Assembly (NCBI GenBank): GCA_963737705.1
Contig: CAVTTP010000005.1
Span: forward strand, 434,001-498,000
From: PALSA-607 sp963737705
GTDB taxonomy: Bacteria > Actinomycetota > Actinomycetes > Acidothermales > Acidothermaceae
DNA: 64,000 bases
Direction: 5' to 3'
The notes below the pieces were generated by a model that saw nothing but the letters and a program-made list of their open reading frames with translations, was not told the DNA's origin and ran no database searches. Numbering within the stretch: the stretch's first letter is position 1; each line of letters starts with the position of its first letter. Both the position numbers and the translations under genes were made by a program. Shown piece by piece: positions 38,803 through 47,736 of this stretch.

Positions 38803-40184
38803 AGTCGCTCGAATCCCCTGACGCGCTCCCAATCGGTCACCGACCGCTCGAACGCCGCGAGCTCGACGCGCGCGTTGTTCGCGTAGTGCTCAACCACCTC
38901 GGAGCCGAACGCCGACATTGCCAGTTCGCTCTTCTCCCACAGCTCGAGCGCTCCGCGCAGGGTCGTCGGCAAGCGGGGGAAGTCAGCGACGTACGCGTTT
39001 CCGGTGAAGGCGGGCGGCAACTCAAGTTCGTGCTCGATGCCGTACAAGCCTGCGGCGATCATCGCGGCGACCGACAGGTAGGGGTTGGTGTCGGCACCCG
39101 GCACTCGGTTTTCCAGCCGGAGGGACGACGGGGAGTGGCCGACGATGCGAAGCGCGCAGGTCCGGTTGTCGCGACCCCAGGCGATCGCGGTCGGTGCGAA
39201 GCTGCCGTCGACGTAACGCTTGTAGCTGTTGATGTTCGGTGCGTAGAACAGGGTCAGCTCACGCAGCGCATGTAGCTGGCCAGCCAGAAAGTGCTCGAAC
39301 GTCGGCGAGAAGCCGTGCCGATCCCCGTGACCGTCGCCGGCGAACACCGCCCCGCCGTCCGCGTCACGCAATGACAAGTGGATGTGGCAGGAGTTACCTT
39401 CGCGCTCGTTGTACTTGGCCATGAACGTCAGGCTCATGTCCTCCTGCGCCGCAATCTCTTTCGCACCTGTCTTGTAGATGCTGTGGTTGTCGCAGGTGAC
39501 TAGCGCCTCGTCGTACAGAAACGCAATCTCATGCTGCCCGAGGTTGCACTCGCCCTTTGCTGACTCGACGCGCATTCCCGCGCCTTCCATGCCGTTGCGA
39601 ATGCGTCGCAGCAGCGGCTCGACCCGGCTAGTGCCGAGGATCGAGTAGTCGACGTTGTACTGGTTGGCAGGAACGAGGTCTTGGTACTTGCGCGAGAACG
39701 CGTCCTCGAAGCTGTCTCGGAACACGATGAACTCCAGCTCCGTACCGACCATCGCGTGCCAGCCATGTTCTTGCAGCCGATCGAGCTGCGAGCGCAGGAT
39801 GCCGCGCGGAGACGCGACGACCGGCGCACCCTCGACGTCAAGCAGGTCGCACAACAGCAAAACGGTGCCTTCGTGCCATGGCACCCGTCGCAGCGTCGAC
39901 AGGTCAGGTCGCATCACAAAATCGCCGTAGCCCGACTCCCATGACGACATCGCGTATCCGTCGACAGTGTTCATCTCGACGTCGACTGCGAGCAGGTAGT
40001 TACATCCTTCGGTGTCGTGCTCGACGACCTCGTCAAGGAAGAACCGCCCTGTCAGGCGTTTTCCTTGCAGGCGGCCCTGCATGTCGGGCAGCACGATCAA
40101 GACTGTGTCGACCGTGCCGGCGTCGACCTCGATGCGCAGTTGCTCGACGCTGATCAAACCTTGGCGCGGGAAATGTTCAGCCAC
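38799..40184 (-). CDS. glutamine synthetase-like gamma-glutamyl-amine ligase (PuuA/GlnA3/GlnA4 type)
   Basis: ATP-dependent ligase of 461 residues that probably joins glutamate to an amine (polyamine or ethanolamine) rather than ammonia. GTG 40184 has AGGAGG at good spacing. GS folds are visible: DMQGRLQGKRL near 33, VGTELEFIVF near 145 (metal Glu), NLGQHEI near 210, NSCHIHLSLRD near 260 and the NSYKRYVDGSFAP substrate loop near 320. It sits between the APC permease and the ALDH. Streptomyces GlnA4 and E. coli PuuA are the nearest roles I can name. Confidence 0.88.
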   Translation of the reverse strand: MAEHFPRQGLISVEQLRIEVDAGTVDTVLIVLPDMQGRLQGKRLTGRFFLDEVVEHDTEGCNYLLAVDVEMNTVDGYAMSSWESGYGDFVMRPDLSTLRRVPWHEGTVLLLCDLLDVEGAPVVASPRGILRSQLDRLQEHGWHAMVGTELEFIVFRDSFEDAFSRKYQDLVPANQYNVDYSILGTSRVEPLLRRIRNGMEGAGMRVESAKGECNLGQHEIAFLYDEALVTCDNHSIYKTGAKEIAAQEDMSLTFMAKYNEREGNSCHIHLSLRDADGGAVFAGDGHGDRHGFSPTFEHFLAGQLHALRELTLFYAPNINSYKRYVDGSFAPTAIAWGRDNRTCALRIVGHSPSSLRLENRVPGADTNPYLSVAAMIAAGLYGIEHELELPPAFTGNAYVADFPRLPTTLRGALELWEKSELAMSAFGSEVVEHYANNARVELAAFERSVTDWERVRGFERL

Positions 40185-40254
40185 CGCGAACCTCCTGACT
40201 CATCGACGCCTCATACCCGGCCTGCCGTCCGAACAGCCCAGCCTCTAACCGGGC

Positions 40255-40291
40255 GGTGCTGGTGCCAGCGTTTCACGCCGACACCAGCACC
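40255..40291 (-). terminator. hairpin between the permease and ligase genes
   Basis: GGTGCTGGTG (40255-40264) and CACCAGCACC (40282-40291) form a perfect 10-bp stem with a 17-base loop. It starts 19 bases after the permease stop on the minus strand and lies 70 bases before the ligase GTG. No U tract is present; it may act as an attenuator or mRNA processing/stability element. Confidence 0.6.
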
Positions 40292-40310
40292 CAAAGACCT
40301 GCAGACACCC

Positions 40311-41912
40311 TTAGCCGAGCGACGAAAGTTCCGCCTCGATCGCCGCGAGTTCTTCGGCAGTTCCCTGCACCTTGGGGCCGGTGAACCACTTGCGAGCCGA
40401 GACCAGCCAGTAGATGCCAGCGAATCCGATGACCGCGACCACTGCGACGGGAGCGAAGTTCCAGCTGTTGACCCCAGCCGGGTGGAACTGCGGCAGCATC
40501 AGCGGGAAGCAGATGATGACGACCCACACGACCGCGGTCCACCCGATGATGGGGCTCCACTTTCCAAGCTGCCACGGACCAGGCGTGAAGTCAGATCCAC
40601 GCATCCGGCGAAGCAGCACCGGAATGACGTAGGAGACGTAGAGGCCGACGACCGCAACGGACACGATCGCGAAGAACGCGACCGAGTACCCCTTGTTTTG
40701 GTACAGCGACGGCAAGCCGAGGATGAACGCGCCCACGACGGCGAACCAGATGGAGTTCGTTGGGGTACGAGTGCGCTTGTTCACCTTGTGCCAGAGCCGC
40801 GAGCCGGGTACCGCACCGTCGCGGGAGAAGGCGTAGATCATGCGCGAGTTGGCAGTCACTGATGCCATGCCGCAGAAGAACTGCGCGACGAGGCAGATCA
40901 GAATAAGGAACTCGGCGGCGTGCCGACCTATCGATGCAACCCACAAGACGCCGGGTGCGTTGATGCCTGCTCCAGCAGCCGCAACGTAGCCGTCACTGCC
41001 GATGGCGTACGGAATCGCGTAAGTGAGCCCGATCATCAGCACGAGGCCGGCGACGACGGACACCCAGATCGACGTCATGATGCCGCGCGGCCCGCTCGTT
41101 GCCGCATCACGAGTTTCTTCTGTCATGTGAGCCGATGCGTCGTACCCGGTCAGCGTGTACTGGGCCATCATGAGCCCGACGAGAACGACCCAGATCGCGT
41201 GGCCCCCGAAGCCCCAACCGAGGCCGTCGTAGTACTTGGTGAAGACGCTCGAGATGGCCTGGTGCTTGTGCGCGTCGGGCAGGATGAACAACGCGCCCAC
41301 GATCACGACGACGCCCGTGAGGTGCCACCACACGCTGATGTTGTTCAGCATGGCGATGATGTTGAGGCCGAGTGAGTTCAAGATGCCGTGTGCGATGAGT
41401 ACCAGCGTGTAGATCCCGAACAGGCTCTTTGCCGTTCCCTGGAACCCGGTCGTGAGGTTCAAGAAGAACCCGCAGAACGTCGCCATGGCGAAGTCGATGG
41501 ACGCGGTCACCGCGACCTGGCCGAGCAGGTTGAACCAGCCGGTGAACCAACTCCAGACCGGAGCCTTGCCGTCCGGCGCGAGCTTCGCCGCCCAGTAGTA
41601 AAGGCCGCCGGCCGTTGGGAAGCTCGAGCACACCTCGGCCATACCGGCGCCGACGAGCATGACCATGCCGCCCACGAAGAGCCAGCCCCAAACGATGACT
41701 CGTGGACCGCCAGCAACCATGCCGAGGTAGTAGGTGGTGATGCCGCCCGACAGGATCGAGATGATCGTGAACGAGACGGCAAAGTTGGAGAACCAGCCCA
41801 TGCCACGATGCAGCTCCTGGGCGTAGCCGAGCTCGTGCAACCTCTTCTCGTCCGCATTCAAGACGGCAACGCCGGGCGTACTGGTGGGACGAGACTCCGT
41901 GAACTCGGACAT
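40311..41912 (-). CDS. APC-superfamily amine/amino-acid permease
   Basis: Secondary transporter of 533 residues with about 12 predicted helices from residue 40 onward. The first helix region reads GWFSNFAVSFTIISILSGGI, typical of GABA/BAT1-type APC permeases, and AGAGMAEVCSSFPTAGGLYY follows near 85-105. ATG 41912 has AAGGAAGC at ideal spacing. It is expected to import the amine used by the downstream ligase-ALDH-SDR genes. A FadR-type operator candidate lies 35 bases upstream of its start. Confidence 0.9.
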   Translation of the reverse strand: MSEFTESRPTSTPGVAVLNADEKRLHELGYAQELHRGMGWFSNFAVSFTIISILSGGITTYYLGMVAGGPRVIVWGWLFVGGMVMLVGAGMAEVCSSFPTAGGLYYWAAKLAPDGKAPVWSWFTGWFNLLGQVAVTASIDFAMATFCGFFLNLTTGFQGTAKSLFGIYTLVLIAHGILNSLGLNIIAMLNNISVWWHLTGVVVIVGALFILPDAHKHQAISSVFTKYYDGLGWGFGGHAIWVVLVGLMMAQYTLTGYDASAHMTEETRDAATSGPRGIMTSIWVSVVAGLVLMIGLTYAIPYAIGSDGYVAAAGAGINAPGVLWVASIGRHAAEFLILICLVAQFFCGMASVTANSRMIYAFSRDGAVPGSRLWHKVNKRTRTPTNSIWFAVVGAFILGLPSLYQNKGYSVAFFAIVSVAVVGLYVSYVIPVLLRRMRGSDFTPGPWQLGKWSPIIGWTAVVWVVIICFPLMLPQFHPAGVNSWNFAPVAVVAVIGFAGIYWLVSARKWFTGPKVQGTAEELAAIEAELSSLG

Positions 41913-41946
41913 CCCGCTTCCTTCCTCGTTGAGAGGGGTGGCTTAT

Positions 41947-41964
41947 TGGTCTGGTAGCGGACCA
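41947..41964. promoter_or_regulatory. FadR/GntR-type operator candidate
   Basis: TTGGTCTGGTAGCGGACCAT contains TGGT-AGCGG-ACCA (41952-41964) and a flanking TGGTC/GACCA pair (41947-41951 / 41960-41964). This fits the TGGT-Nx-ACCA consensus of FadR-subfamily regulators. It lies 35-52 bases upstream of the permease start, in an operon that encodes such a regulator. Confidence 0.5.
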
Positions 41965-42003
41965 TAGACCCGCTCACTCTCAACGGCAAGGGGTACCCAA
42001 AAC

Positions 42004-42015
42004 GCGAACGTTCGC
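42004..42015. promoter_or_regulatory. perfect 12-bp palindrome upstream of the permease gene
   Basis: GCGAACGTTCGC is a perfect palindrome about 92 bases upstream of the permease start and 50 bases beyond the amidotransferase stop. It may be a binding site for an unidentified dimeric regulator. Confidence 0.35.
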
Positions 42016-42064
42016 ACCGCGAGACGAGCGGCGGGGACGTCGACGGCGCGCGGTTGTGCGGCCG

Positions 42065-42802
42065 CTACGCCGATGCCGACGGCAAGGCGACCGCATGGTT
42101 CGCCGCATGATTCGCGGCCAGGCCGACGAACGCTTCGAACAACCTGCGGTCGTCGAGTTGCTCGGGATGCCACTGGACGCCGAACACTGGCCGACCGTCC
42201 GCGGCCTCGAGCGCTTCCGGCGTCCCGTCGTCGGCTCGTCCCACAATCCGAAGCCCTGGCGCGACTCGGTCGACAGCCTGGTGATGGTGGCACGCGGTTG
42301 GCACACCGGCGCCCAACGTGGCGCCGATCCAGCTGTCGGAGTCGAGCGTGACGGCTCGCGTACTGAAGATCCCGCTGCCCTCCGCGTGTGGCAAAACCCC
42401 TTCAATCTCAGGCAAATGCTGGATCAGGTCTCCACCGAGTGCAACGTTGAGTACCTGCAGCCCACGGCAGATACCGAGCACCGGCACACCTGCCTCAACC
42501 GCAGCGCGGACAAGCGCAAGCTCCGCATTGTCGCGGTCGGCGCGAAATGGCCCGGCGGCTGGATGCGCTTGTGCGGAATACGTCGCTGGGTCGACATCCG
42601 CACCGCCACTGATCAACAAGCCGTCGAGTGCAGGCAGCACGTCGAGCACTCCGAAAGCGGCAGGCGGCACCAGAACGACCGCGCCCCCACTTGCGGCGAT
42701 GGCGTCGGTGTACAGGGTCGACTGGATGTCCGCCAACCGGTCCCACACGCCCCAGCGCGCGTTCTCACGGTACGTCGTGAGCCCGATGATCGGTCGTCCC
42801 AT
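42065..42802 (-). CDS. gamma-glutamyl-amine hydrolase (class I glutamine amidotransferase, PuuD-like)
   Basis: Predicted to release glutamate from the oxidised gamma-glutamyl product. It is 245 residues from ATG 42802. The PuuD/peptidase C26 pattern includes GLLISGGADVDPATY near 61-75, nucleophile Cys112 in LGICRGLQVLN, and the His-Glu pair in VQWHPEQL near 220. It is the first gene of the minus-strand amine operon. The C terminus repeats AANHAANHA, encoded by a short duplication at about 42091-42118. Confidence 0.9.
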   Translation of the reverse strand: MGRPIIGLTTYRENARWGVWDRLADIQSTLYTDAIAASGGAVVLVPPAAFGVLDVLPALDGLLISGGADVDPATYSAQAHPAAGPFRADRDNAELALVRAAVEAGVPVLGICRGLQVLNVALGGDLIQHLPEIEGVLPHAEGSGIFSTRAVTLDSDSWIGATLGAGVPTACHHHQAVDRVAPGLRIVGRADDGTPEALEAADGRPVFGVQWHPEQLDDRRLFEAFVGLAANHAANHAVALPSASA

Positions 42803-42880
42803 GGCCCTCGTCCTTCGATTACTCAAGCCGCCGCGCGTGCACTCAAAAGGTATCGCAGCAGACCATTCAGACCTCAAGCA

Positions 42881-45121
42881 TTAGATCTCGAGAATGGTGC
42901 CAAGCCCGGCTGGCAGCGGCTCGCTGTGGACGATCCGCAGGCGCTGCGTAGGTCGTGTCAGCGCCACGTAGAGGTCGTTCGCGCCGCGGTCCGACGCCGC
43001 AAGAATCTGAGCCGGCTCAACGAGTACGACCGCGTCGAACTCCAGACCCTTGGCTTGGCTCACCACGAGCACGCCGACGGGCGCGTCGAGAGCACCGGAC
43101 CCAGACCCCACCATTCCGGCCGGCAACGACGCGGCGAGCGCCCGCTGAAGCGAGCCAACCTGCGCAGCGGGGGCGATGACCGCGAGCCTGCCTTCGCCGA
43201 GGACATCGAACTCGGCGCGCACCACGTCGACAATCGCATCGACGTCGCCGGGCTCGACGAGATGAGCCGTTGGCGGCACGTCGCCGTCGCGCACAGAACG
43301 CGGCGCCGTCGCCGTAACGCCAGCGGCCTCGAGCATCGCCGATGCCAACACCATGACCTGAGCGGGCGTGCGGTAGTTCACCGTCAACTCGGTCAGCCGC
43401 CAGCGACCCTCGACGTACGGATCCAAGACCTCGGCCCACGAGTGAGCACCGGCCGCCGAACCCGTCTGCGCAATATCGCCGACAAGCGTCATCGACTTCG
43501 CGGGACACCGCCGCATCAGCAAACGCCACGCCATCGGCGACAGTTCCTGCGCCTCGTCGACGACGACATGCCCATACGCCCACGTTCGGTCGACGGCAGC
43601 ACGCTCGGCCGCACTCAGGATCGGGCCCTCATCGGCAAACCGACCTGCAAGCGCCTCCGCACTGACGAGCCCACCAGCGCCACCGGAGATCTGCAGCGCG
43701 CCCTTCGCGTATTCGACTTCGGCCGCTCGCTGCTGTGCCGCCTGGCGCTTGAGCTCGTAGCCACCGGTGTCGTCGTCGCCCAGGAGTTCGGCAGCCTCAT
43801 CGAGCAGCGGAACATCGGAGACGGTCCAGGGCGCACCGCGATCACGGCGAAGCAACGCCAGCTGCGCGTCGTCCAGATGAGGTGCTGCTGCGGCCAACCG
43901 TCGTGGCTCCGCGTACAGGCCTTCGAGCAAGCTCTGCGGCGTCATCGGCATCCAGGTGAGGTTGACCTCGCGTCGCACGTCCGGTGATTCGCGCAGGTCG
44001 GCGAGTAACTCGACGCGATTGTCGGCCGAGAGTTGGACGCCGAGCAGGCGTGCGTACTGCGACGCCAACCCGTCGAGAATCTCCTTTACATACGAGACCC
44101 GCGCGAGGTTGTGCGGCCGACGATTGCGTCGTGCGTGCGCGCGCGCCGCGGCGACAACGTGCGGGCGTAACACCAACTGGTGACCTTCAACATTCAGCGT
44201 GCGCGGGCCATCGGGTACCCGCTGCCGCTGCTCGACGGCGGCCGCGATCACGTCAGCCATGCGGACGTCGCCCTTCAACGCGACGACCTCGGCCACGTCA
44301 TCAGTCGTGGCGACGACCCCTGGCAGCAACTCGCCTGGCGTCACCATCACGACGCCCGTTTCGCCCAGCGACGGCAGCACTTTCTCGATGTAGCGCAGGA
44401 AAGTCTGGTTTGGCCCGACGAGGAGCACGCCGCTTCTAGCCAGCCGCTCGCGATGCGTATAGAGGAGGTACGCGGCGCGATGCAGCGCAACCGCGGTCTT
44501 ACCGGTACCGGGGCCGCCCTGCACCACCAGCACGCCGGGCAGTTCGGCTCTAATGACGTCGTCCTGCTCAGCCTGGATCGTCGCGACGATGTCACCCATG
44601 CGGCCGGTGCGTTTCGCGTTGAGCGCCGCGAGCAGTGCGCCTTCACCCGACAGCGTCGAGAGATCACTCGCCTCGAGCCCGTCGAGATCGAGCACCTCGT
44701 CTTCGATCGCCGTGACCGCGCGGTTGCGCGTTGTCAGGTGCCGGCGTCGCACGACGTCGCCGGGAGAGGCCGCTGTTGCCTGGTAGAAGAGCCTCGCGGC
44801 CGGTGCTCGCCAGTCGATCAACAGTTGGTGCCGGTCCTCGTCGGACAACCCGATACGGCCGACGTATCGGCGTCCCTCTTCAACTGTGTCGAACCGCCCG
44901 AAGACCAGTCGATCCTCGACGGCCCGCAGTTGCGAAAGGCGCTGCTCGTAGAGGCCCGCAAACGAATCGCGCTCAGACCGGTTCTGATGGGTACCCGAAG
45001 GAGCAGTAGCCCGGACGGCGATCAACTCGCGTTCGGTGCGGTCGCGCAACTCATCGAGCCTGGAGTACAAACGGTCGACGTATTGCTGCTCGCGAACGAG
45101 TTCGGTCTCTACGTCAGCCAC
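42881..45121 (-). CDS. helD: HelD-type RNA polymerase recycling ATPase (superfamily 1 helicase-like)
   Basis: A 746-residue SF1 ATPase from GTG 45121 (GGGAGGGG ribosome-binding site). It has an N-terminal coiled arm (residues 1-75) and the Walker A motif GGPGTGKT at 202-209. A large insert follows, then HVVVDEAQELSPMAWRLL (motif II), LVGDIAQTGS, NYRTPAQVMVLA and a C-terminal YVALTRPTQRL (motif VI). HelD proteins pull stalled RNA polymerase off DNA, and some actinobacterial members (HelR) protect against rifamycins. I did not find a rifamycin-associated element upstream. An inverted repeat lies 18-38 bases before the start. Confidence 0.88.
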   Translation of the reverse strand: MADVETELVREQQYVDRLYSRLDELRDRTERELIAVRATAPSGTHQNRSERDSFAGLYEQRLSQLRAVEDRLVFGRFDTVEEGRRYVGRIGLSDEDRHQLLIDWRAPAARLFYQATAASPGDVVRRRHLTTRNRAVTAIEDEVLDLDGLEASDLSTLSGEGALLAALNAKRTGRMGDIVATIQAEQDDVIRAELPGVLVVQGGPGTGKTAVALHRAAYLLYTHRERLARSGVLLVGPNQTFLRYIEKVLPSLGETGVVMVTPGELLPGVVATTDDVAEVVALKGDVRMADVIAAAVEQRQRVPDGPRTLNVEGHQLVLRPHVVAAARAHARRNRRPHNLARVSYVKEILDGLASQYARLLGVQLSADNRVELLADLRESPDVRREVNLTWMPMTPQSLLEGLYAEPRRLAAAAPHLDDAQLALLRRDRGAPWTVSDVPLLDEAAELLGDDDTGGYELKRQAAQQRAAEVEYAKGALQISGGAGGLVSAEALAGRFADEGPILSAAERAAVDRTWAYGHVVVDEAQELSPMAWRLLMRRCPAKSMTLVGDIAQTGSAAGAHSWAEVLDPYVEGRWRLTELTVNYRTPAQVMVLASAMLEAAGVTATAPRSVRDGDVPPTAHLVEPGDVDAIVDVVRAEFDVLGEGRLAVIAPAAQVGSLQRALAASLPAGMVGSGSGALDAPVGVLVVSQAKGLEFDAVVLVEPAQILAASDRGANDLYVALTRPTQRLRIVHSEPLPAGLGTILEI

Positions 45122-45138
45122 CGAACCCCTCCCGATCG

Positions 45139-45159
45139 CGCACGAACGCCGATCGTGCG
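45139..45159. promoter_or_regulatory. inverted repeat in the helD leader
   Basis: CGCACGA (45139-45145) and TCGTGCG (45153-45159) form a perfect 7-bp inverted repeat with a 7-base spacer, ending 18 bases upstream of the helD GTG. It may be an operator or a leader hairpin next to the ribosome-binding site. Confidence 0.45.
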
Positions 45160-45281
45160 GCGTCTACCCTACCTGCCGGATGTCAGCCCCGCGCAGGTGA
45201 CAAATGTCTGAGGCGGTCGGGAGGCGATTCCCGCTACGTTGGGCGGAGGTTTCCTGGCCCCTAATAGGGAGGCATTCAAGC

Positions 45282-46289
45282 GTGATCGAAGCGCGCGATC
45301 TCAGCAAGAGGTACGGCGACAAGCTCGCGGTTGATCACCTGTCGTTCACCGTGCAGCCAGGCACTGTTACCGGCTTCCTTGGCCCGAACGGTGCAGGCAA
45401 GTCGACGACCATGCGCCTCCTTCTCGGACTTGACCGTCCCGATACCGGCAGCGCAACGATCGATGGTCGGCCCTACCGCGACCTTGCCGAGCCGCTGCGT
45501 GTTGTCGGCGCGCTGCTCGAAGCGCGAGCCGTTCACACGGGTCGTAGTGCCTACAACAACCTGCTCGTGTTGGCGCAGAGCCAAGGCTTGCCGCGCAAGC
45601 GCGTTGACGAGGTCATCGAGCTCGTCGGTCTTTCGAGCGTCGCCAAGAAGCGGGTGAAGGGATTTTCCCTAGGCATGGGCCAGCGACTCGGTATCGCTGC
45701 TGCGCTTCTCGGTAACCCCGATGTCCTCATCCTCGACGAGCCGGTAAACGGACTCGATCCCGAAGCGATCCTTTGGATCCGCAATCTGCTCAAGCGGCTC
45801 GCGTCCGAAGGGCGAACGGTCTTCGTCTCAAGTCACCTGATGAACGAGATGGCCGTCACAGCAGACCATCTCATCGTGATCGGCCGGGGCAAACTCATGG
45901 CCGACTGCACGACGGAGGAATTCATCGAACGCAGCTCCGAGAAATCGGTGCTGGTGAAGTCACCTGACGTGGCTCGGTTGGCCGAACTCATCACGGCCGA
46001 CGGCGGCGTCATCGCTGCGACGGACGGCGACGAAGTGACGGTCCGCAACCTGCCTGCACCGCGGATCGGGCATCTCGCGGCAAGCGCCGGCATCGAACTT
46101 CATGAACTCGCTCCGCAATCAGCATCACTTGAGGAGGCGTTCATGGAACTGACGCGGGGCAGCGCCGAGTACGAGGGGTCAATCGGCGGCGCGGCCGTCC
46201 CGTCGTCCGCACCGCCGCCGTCCGCACCGCCGTCGTCCGCACCGCCGTCGACTACATCCCCGTCGACTACAGAAGGGAGTGCAGCATGA
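45282..46289 (+). CDS. ABC transporter ATP-binding protein (ABC-2 exporter type)
   Basis: ATPase of 335 residues from GTG 45282, with AGGGAGG upstream. An earlier in-frame start at 45204 is unlikely. Walker A is LGPNGAGKST near residue 37, the signature region FSLGMGQRLGIA near 135 and Walker B VLILDEPVNGLDP near 155, with SSHLMNE as the H-loop. The layout resembles drug- or antibiotic-type exporters (DrrA/BcrA-like). The last 35 residues are a Pro/Ser/Ala tail built from 15-bp repeats. It is coupled by ATGA overlap to the permease gene. Confidence 0.93.
   Translation: MIEARDLSKRYGDKLAVDHLSFTVQPGTVTGFLGPNGAGKSTTMRLLLGLDRPDTGSATIDGRPYRDLAEPLRVVGALLEARAVHTGRSAYNNLLVLAQSQGLPRKRVDEVIELVGLSSVAKKRVKGFSLGMGQRLGIAAALLGNPDVLILDEPVNGLDPEAILWIRNLLKRLASEGRTVFVSSHLMNEMAVTADHLIVIGRGKLMADCTTEEFIERSSEKSVLVKSPDVARLAELITADGGVIAATDGDEVTVRNLPAPRIGHLAASAGIELHELAPQSASLEEAFMELTRGSAEYEGSIGGAAVPSSAPPPSAPPSSAPPSTTSPSTTEGSAA
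46202..46246. repeat. 15-bp coding tandem repeat (3 copies) at the 3' end of the ABC ATPase gene
   Basis: GTCGTCCGCACCGCC at 46202-46216, 46217-46231 (one mismatch) and 46232-46246 encodes a Ser/Ala/Pro-rich tail close to the stop codon. Confidence 0.9.
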
Positions 46290-47122
46290 CGACCGCCACG
46301 GCATTCCCGCCAGCCGTCGCTGACGCTCCATCGAGTGGAGTCAAGACGGCACGGCTACTGCGATCAGAGTGGACGAAGCTCGTCACCGTGCGTTCGACGT
46401 TGTGGTCGCTGCTCCTGCTCGTCATTCTCACCCCAGGCTTCACGACGCTGCTCGTCTGGCTGAACGAGCACAACTGGGCAAAGGCCGATCCTGGGACGCG
46501 ATCCGACATCCTCGCCGACCCGACCAGTTTCATTCTCGGTAGCGGCTTGGAGTTCAGCCAGCTCACGATCTGCGTGCTCGGCGTGCTCGTCATGGCCGGG
46601 GAATACTCGACCGGATCTATTCGCTCAAGCCTGCTTGCGGTACCCAAGCGCACGCCGATGCTTGCCGCGAAATCCGCCGTGTTCGCGTTCGCCATCTTCG
46701 TGCTCGGCGAACTCGTGGTGATCCCGTCGTTCTTTCTCGGCGCGAAGATCATTCACAACCACGCGCCGGTATCGCTCGGTGACCCCGGTGTGCTGCGAGC
46801 GGTGATCGGCGGCGGTCTGTATCTCGCGGTTCTCGGGCTTTTCGCGCTCGCGATCGGCGCGCTGGTGCGACACACCGCTGGGGCCATTACCGGTGTCATC
46901 GCGTTTGTCCTTGTTCTCGCGCCGCTCACCCAACTGGTGCCGGGCAGCGCCGGCAAACACATCCATGCGTATATGCCGTCGGAAGCGGGGCACCTCATCG
47001 GGCAAGCGCATCAAGCCAAGGGTGACCTGCTCACGCCGTGGCAAGGGTTTGGTGTCTTCTGCTTGTGGACAGCAATCCTCTTGGTCCTCGCAGGCTGGCT
47101 CTTGAACCGTCGCGATGCTTAG
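46286..47122 (+). CDS. ABC-2 type transporter permease
   Basis: Membrane subunit of 278 residues with six predicted helices: about 40-60, 95-115 (LTICVLGVLVMAGEYSTGSI), 130-150, 170-190, 195-215 and 255-275. The EWTKLVTVRSTLWSL opening is the usual actinobacterial ABC-2 permease start. ATG 46286 overlaps the ATPase stop (ATGA). Together they form a two-gene exporter of unknown substrate. Confidence 0.92.
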   Translation: MTTATAFPPAVADAPSSGVKTARLLRSEWTKLVTVRSTLWSLLLLVILTPGFTTLLVWLNEHNWAKADPGTRSDILADPTSFILGSGLEFSQLTICVLGVLVMAGEYSTGSIRSSLLAVPKRTPMLAAKSAVFAFAIFVLGELVVIPSFFLGAKIIHNHAPVSLGDPGVLRAVIGGGLYLAVLGLFALAIGALVRHTAGAITGVIAFVLVLAPLTQLVPGSAGKHIHAYMPSEAGHLIGQAHQAKGDLLTPWQGFGVFCLWTAILLVLAGWLLNRRDA

Positions 47123-47175
47123 AACTTCGACGCTCAACATCTCAACAAGCAGGCCTTCAACAAACAGGGGAGACC

Positions 47176-47715
47176 ATGTCCGAACCCACTGACCCCGCGT
47201 ACCCCCCGCTGCCGGCAGCGCCGGGCTACGGTGCGATGCCACCCGCGGAGTACAGCCAGCCCGTGCCTGTCGGACCAGCACCGCCGTCAGTGCTTAACGC
47301 CGTACGGCTAATGTTTCTTGGCGCCGCGATCGCGGTGGTGGCAGTGATCGTTGCGATCTCAACGAAGAGCACCATCAAGAGCAAGATCGCTGCGAAGAAC
47401 CCCGACTTCGACTCGCAGAAACTTAACACTGCCGTGAACGTGACAATCGGCAGCCTCGTGGTGTTCGGCGTCATCGTCGTCGTGCTGTTCATCTGGCTCG
47501 CGCTGAAGGTCCGCAAGGGCAGGAACTGGGCGCGAATTGTCACCTGGGTGCTCAGCGGGCTCGGAATCCTGGGCGCACTCGGATCACTCGGGCAAAACGT
47601 GTCAGGCGCGAGTCGGGCGGTCAGCCTGGTGGGCGGAGTCCTCGACGTGGCGGTCGTGGTCCTGCTGATGCAAAAGACGAGCAACGCATACTTCAAGCCG
47701 CGAACGGCCGGGTAG
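47176..47715 (+). CDS. hypothetical four-helix membrane protein
   Basis: A 179-residue protein from ATG 47176 (AGGGGAG ribosome-binding site), 53 bases after the exporter permease. A Pro-rich cytoplasmic N terminus (about 35 residues) precedes four predicted helices at about 42-62, 92-112, 122-140 and 146-165. I recognise no family beyond generic actinobacterial small membrane proteins. Its place suggests co-expression with the exporter. Confidence 0.75.
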   Translation: MSEPTDPAYPPLPAAPGYGAMPPAEYSQPVPVGPAPPSVLNAVRLMFLGAAIAVVAVIVAISTKSTIKSKIAAKNPDFDSQKLNTAVNVTIGSLVVFGVIVVVLFIWLALKVRKGRNWARIVTWVLSGLGILGALGSLGQNVSGASRAVSLVGGVLDVAVVVLLMQKTSNAYFKPRTAG

Positions 47716-47736
47716 CCGCCGGTCGCCTCTTGGGAA

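Noticed and set aside
42056..43987. 643-residue plus-strand frame opposite the PuuD-like and helD genes
   Set aside because: It is the longest shadow in the window, but its composition is Arg/His-rich and it covers two confident genes.
45122..45281. Rifamycin-associated element upstream of helD
   Set aside because: No sequence resembling the element as I remember it; only a short inverted repeat is present.
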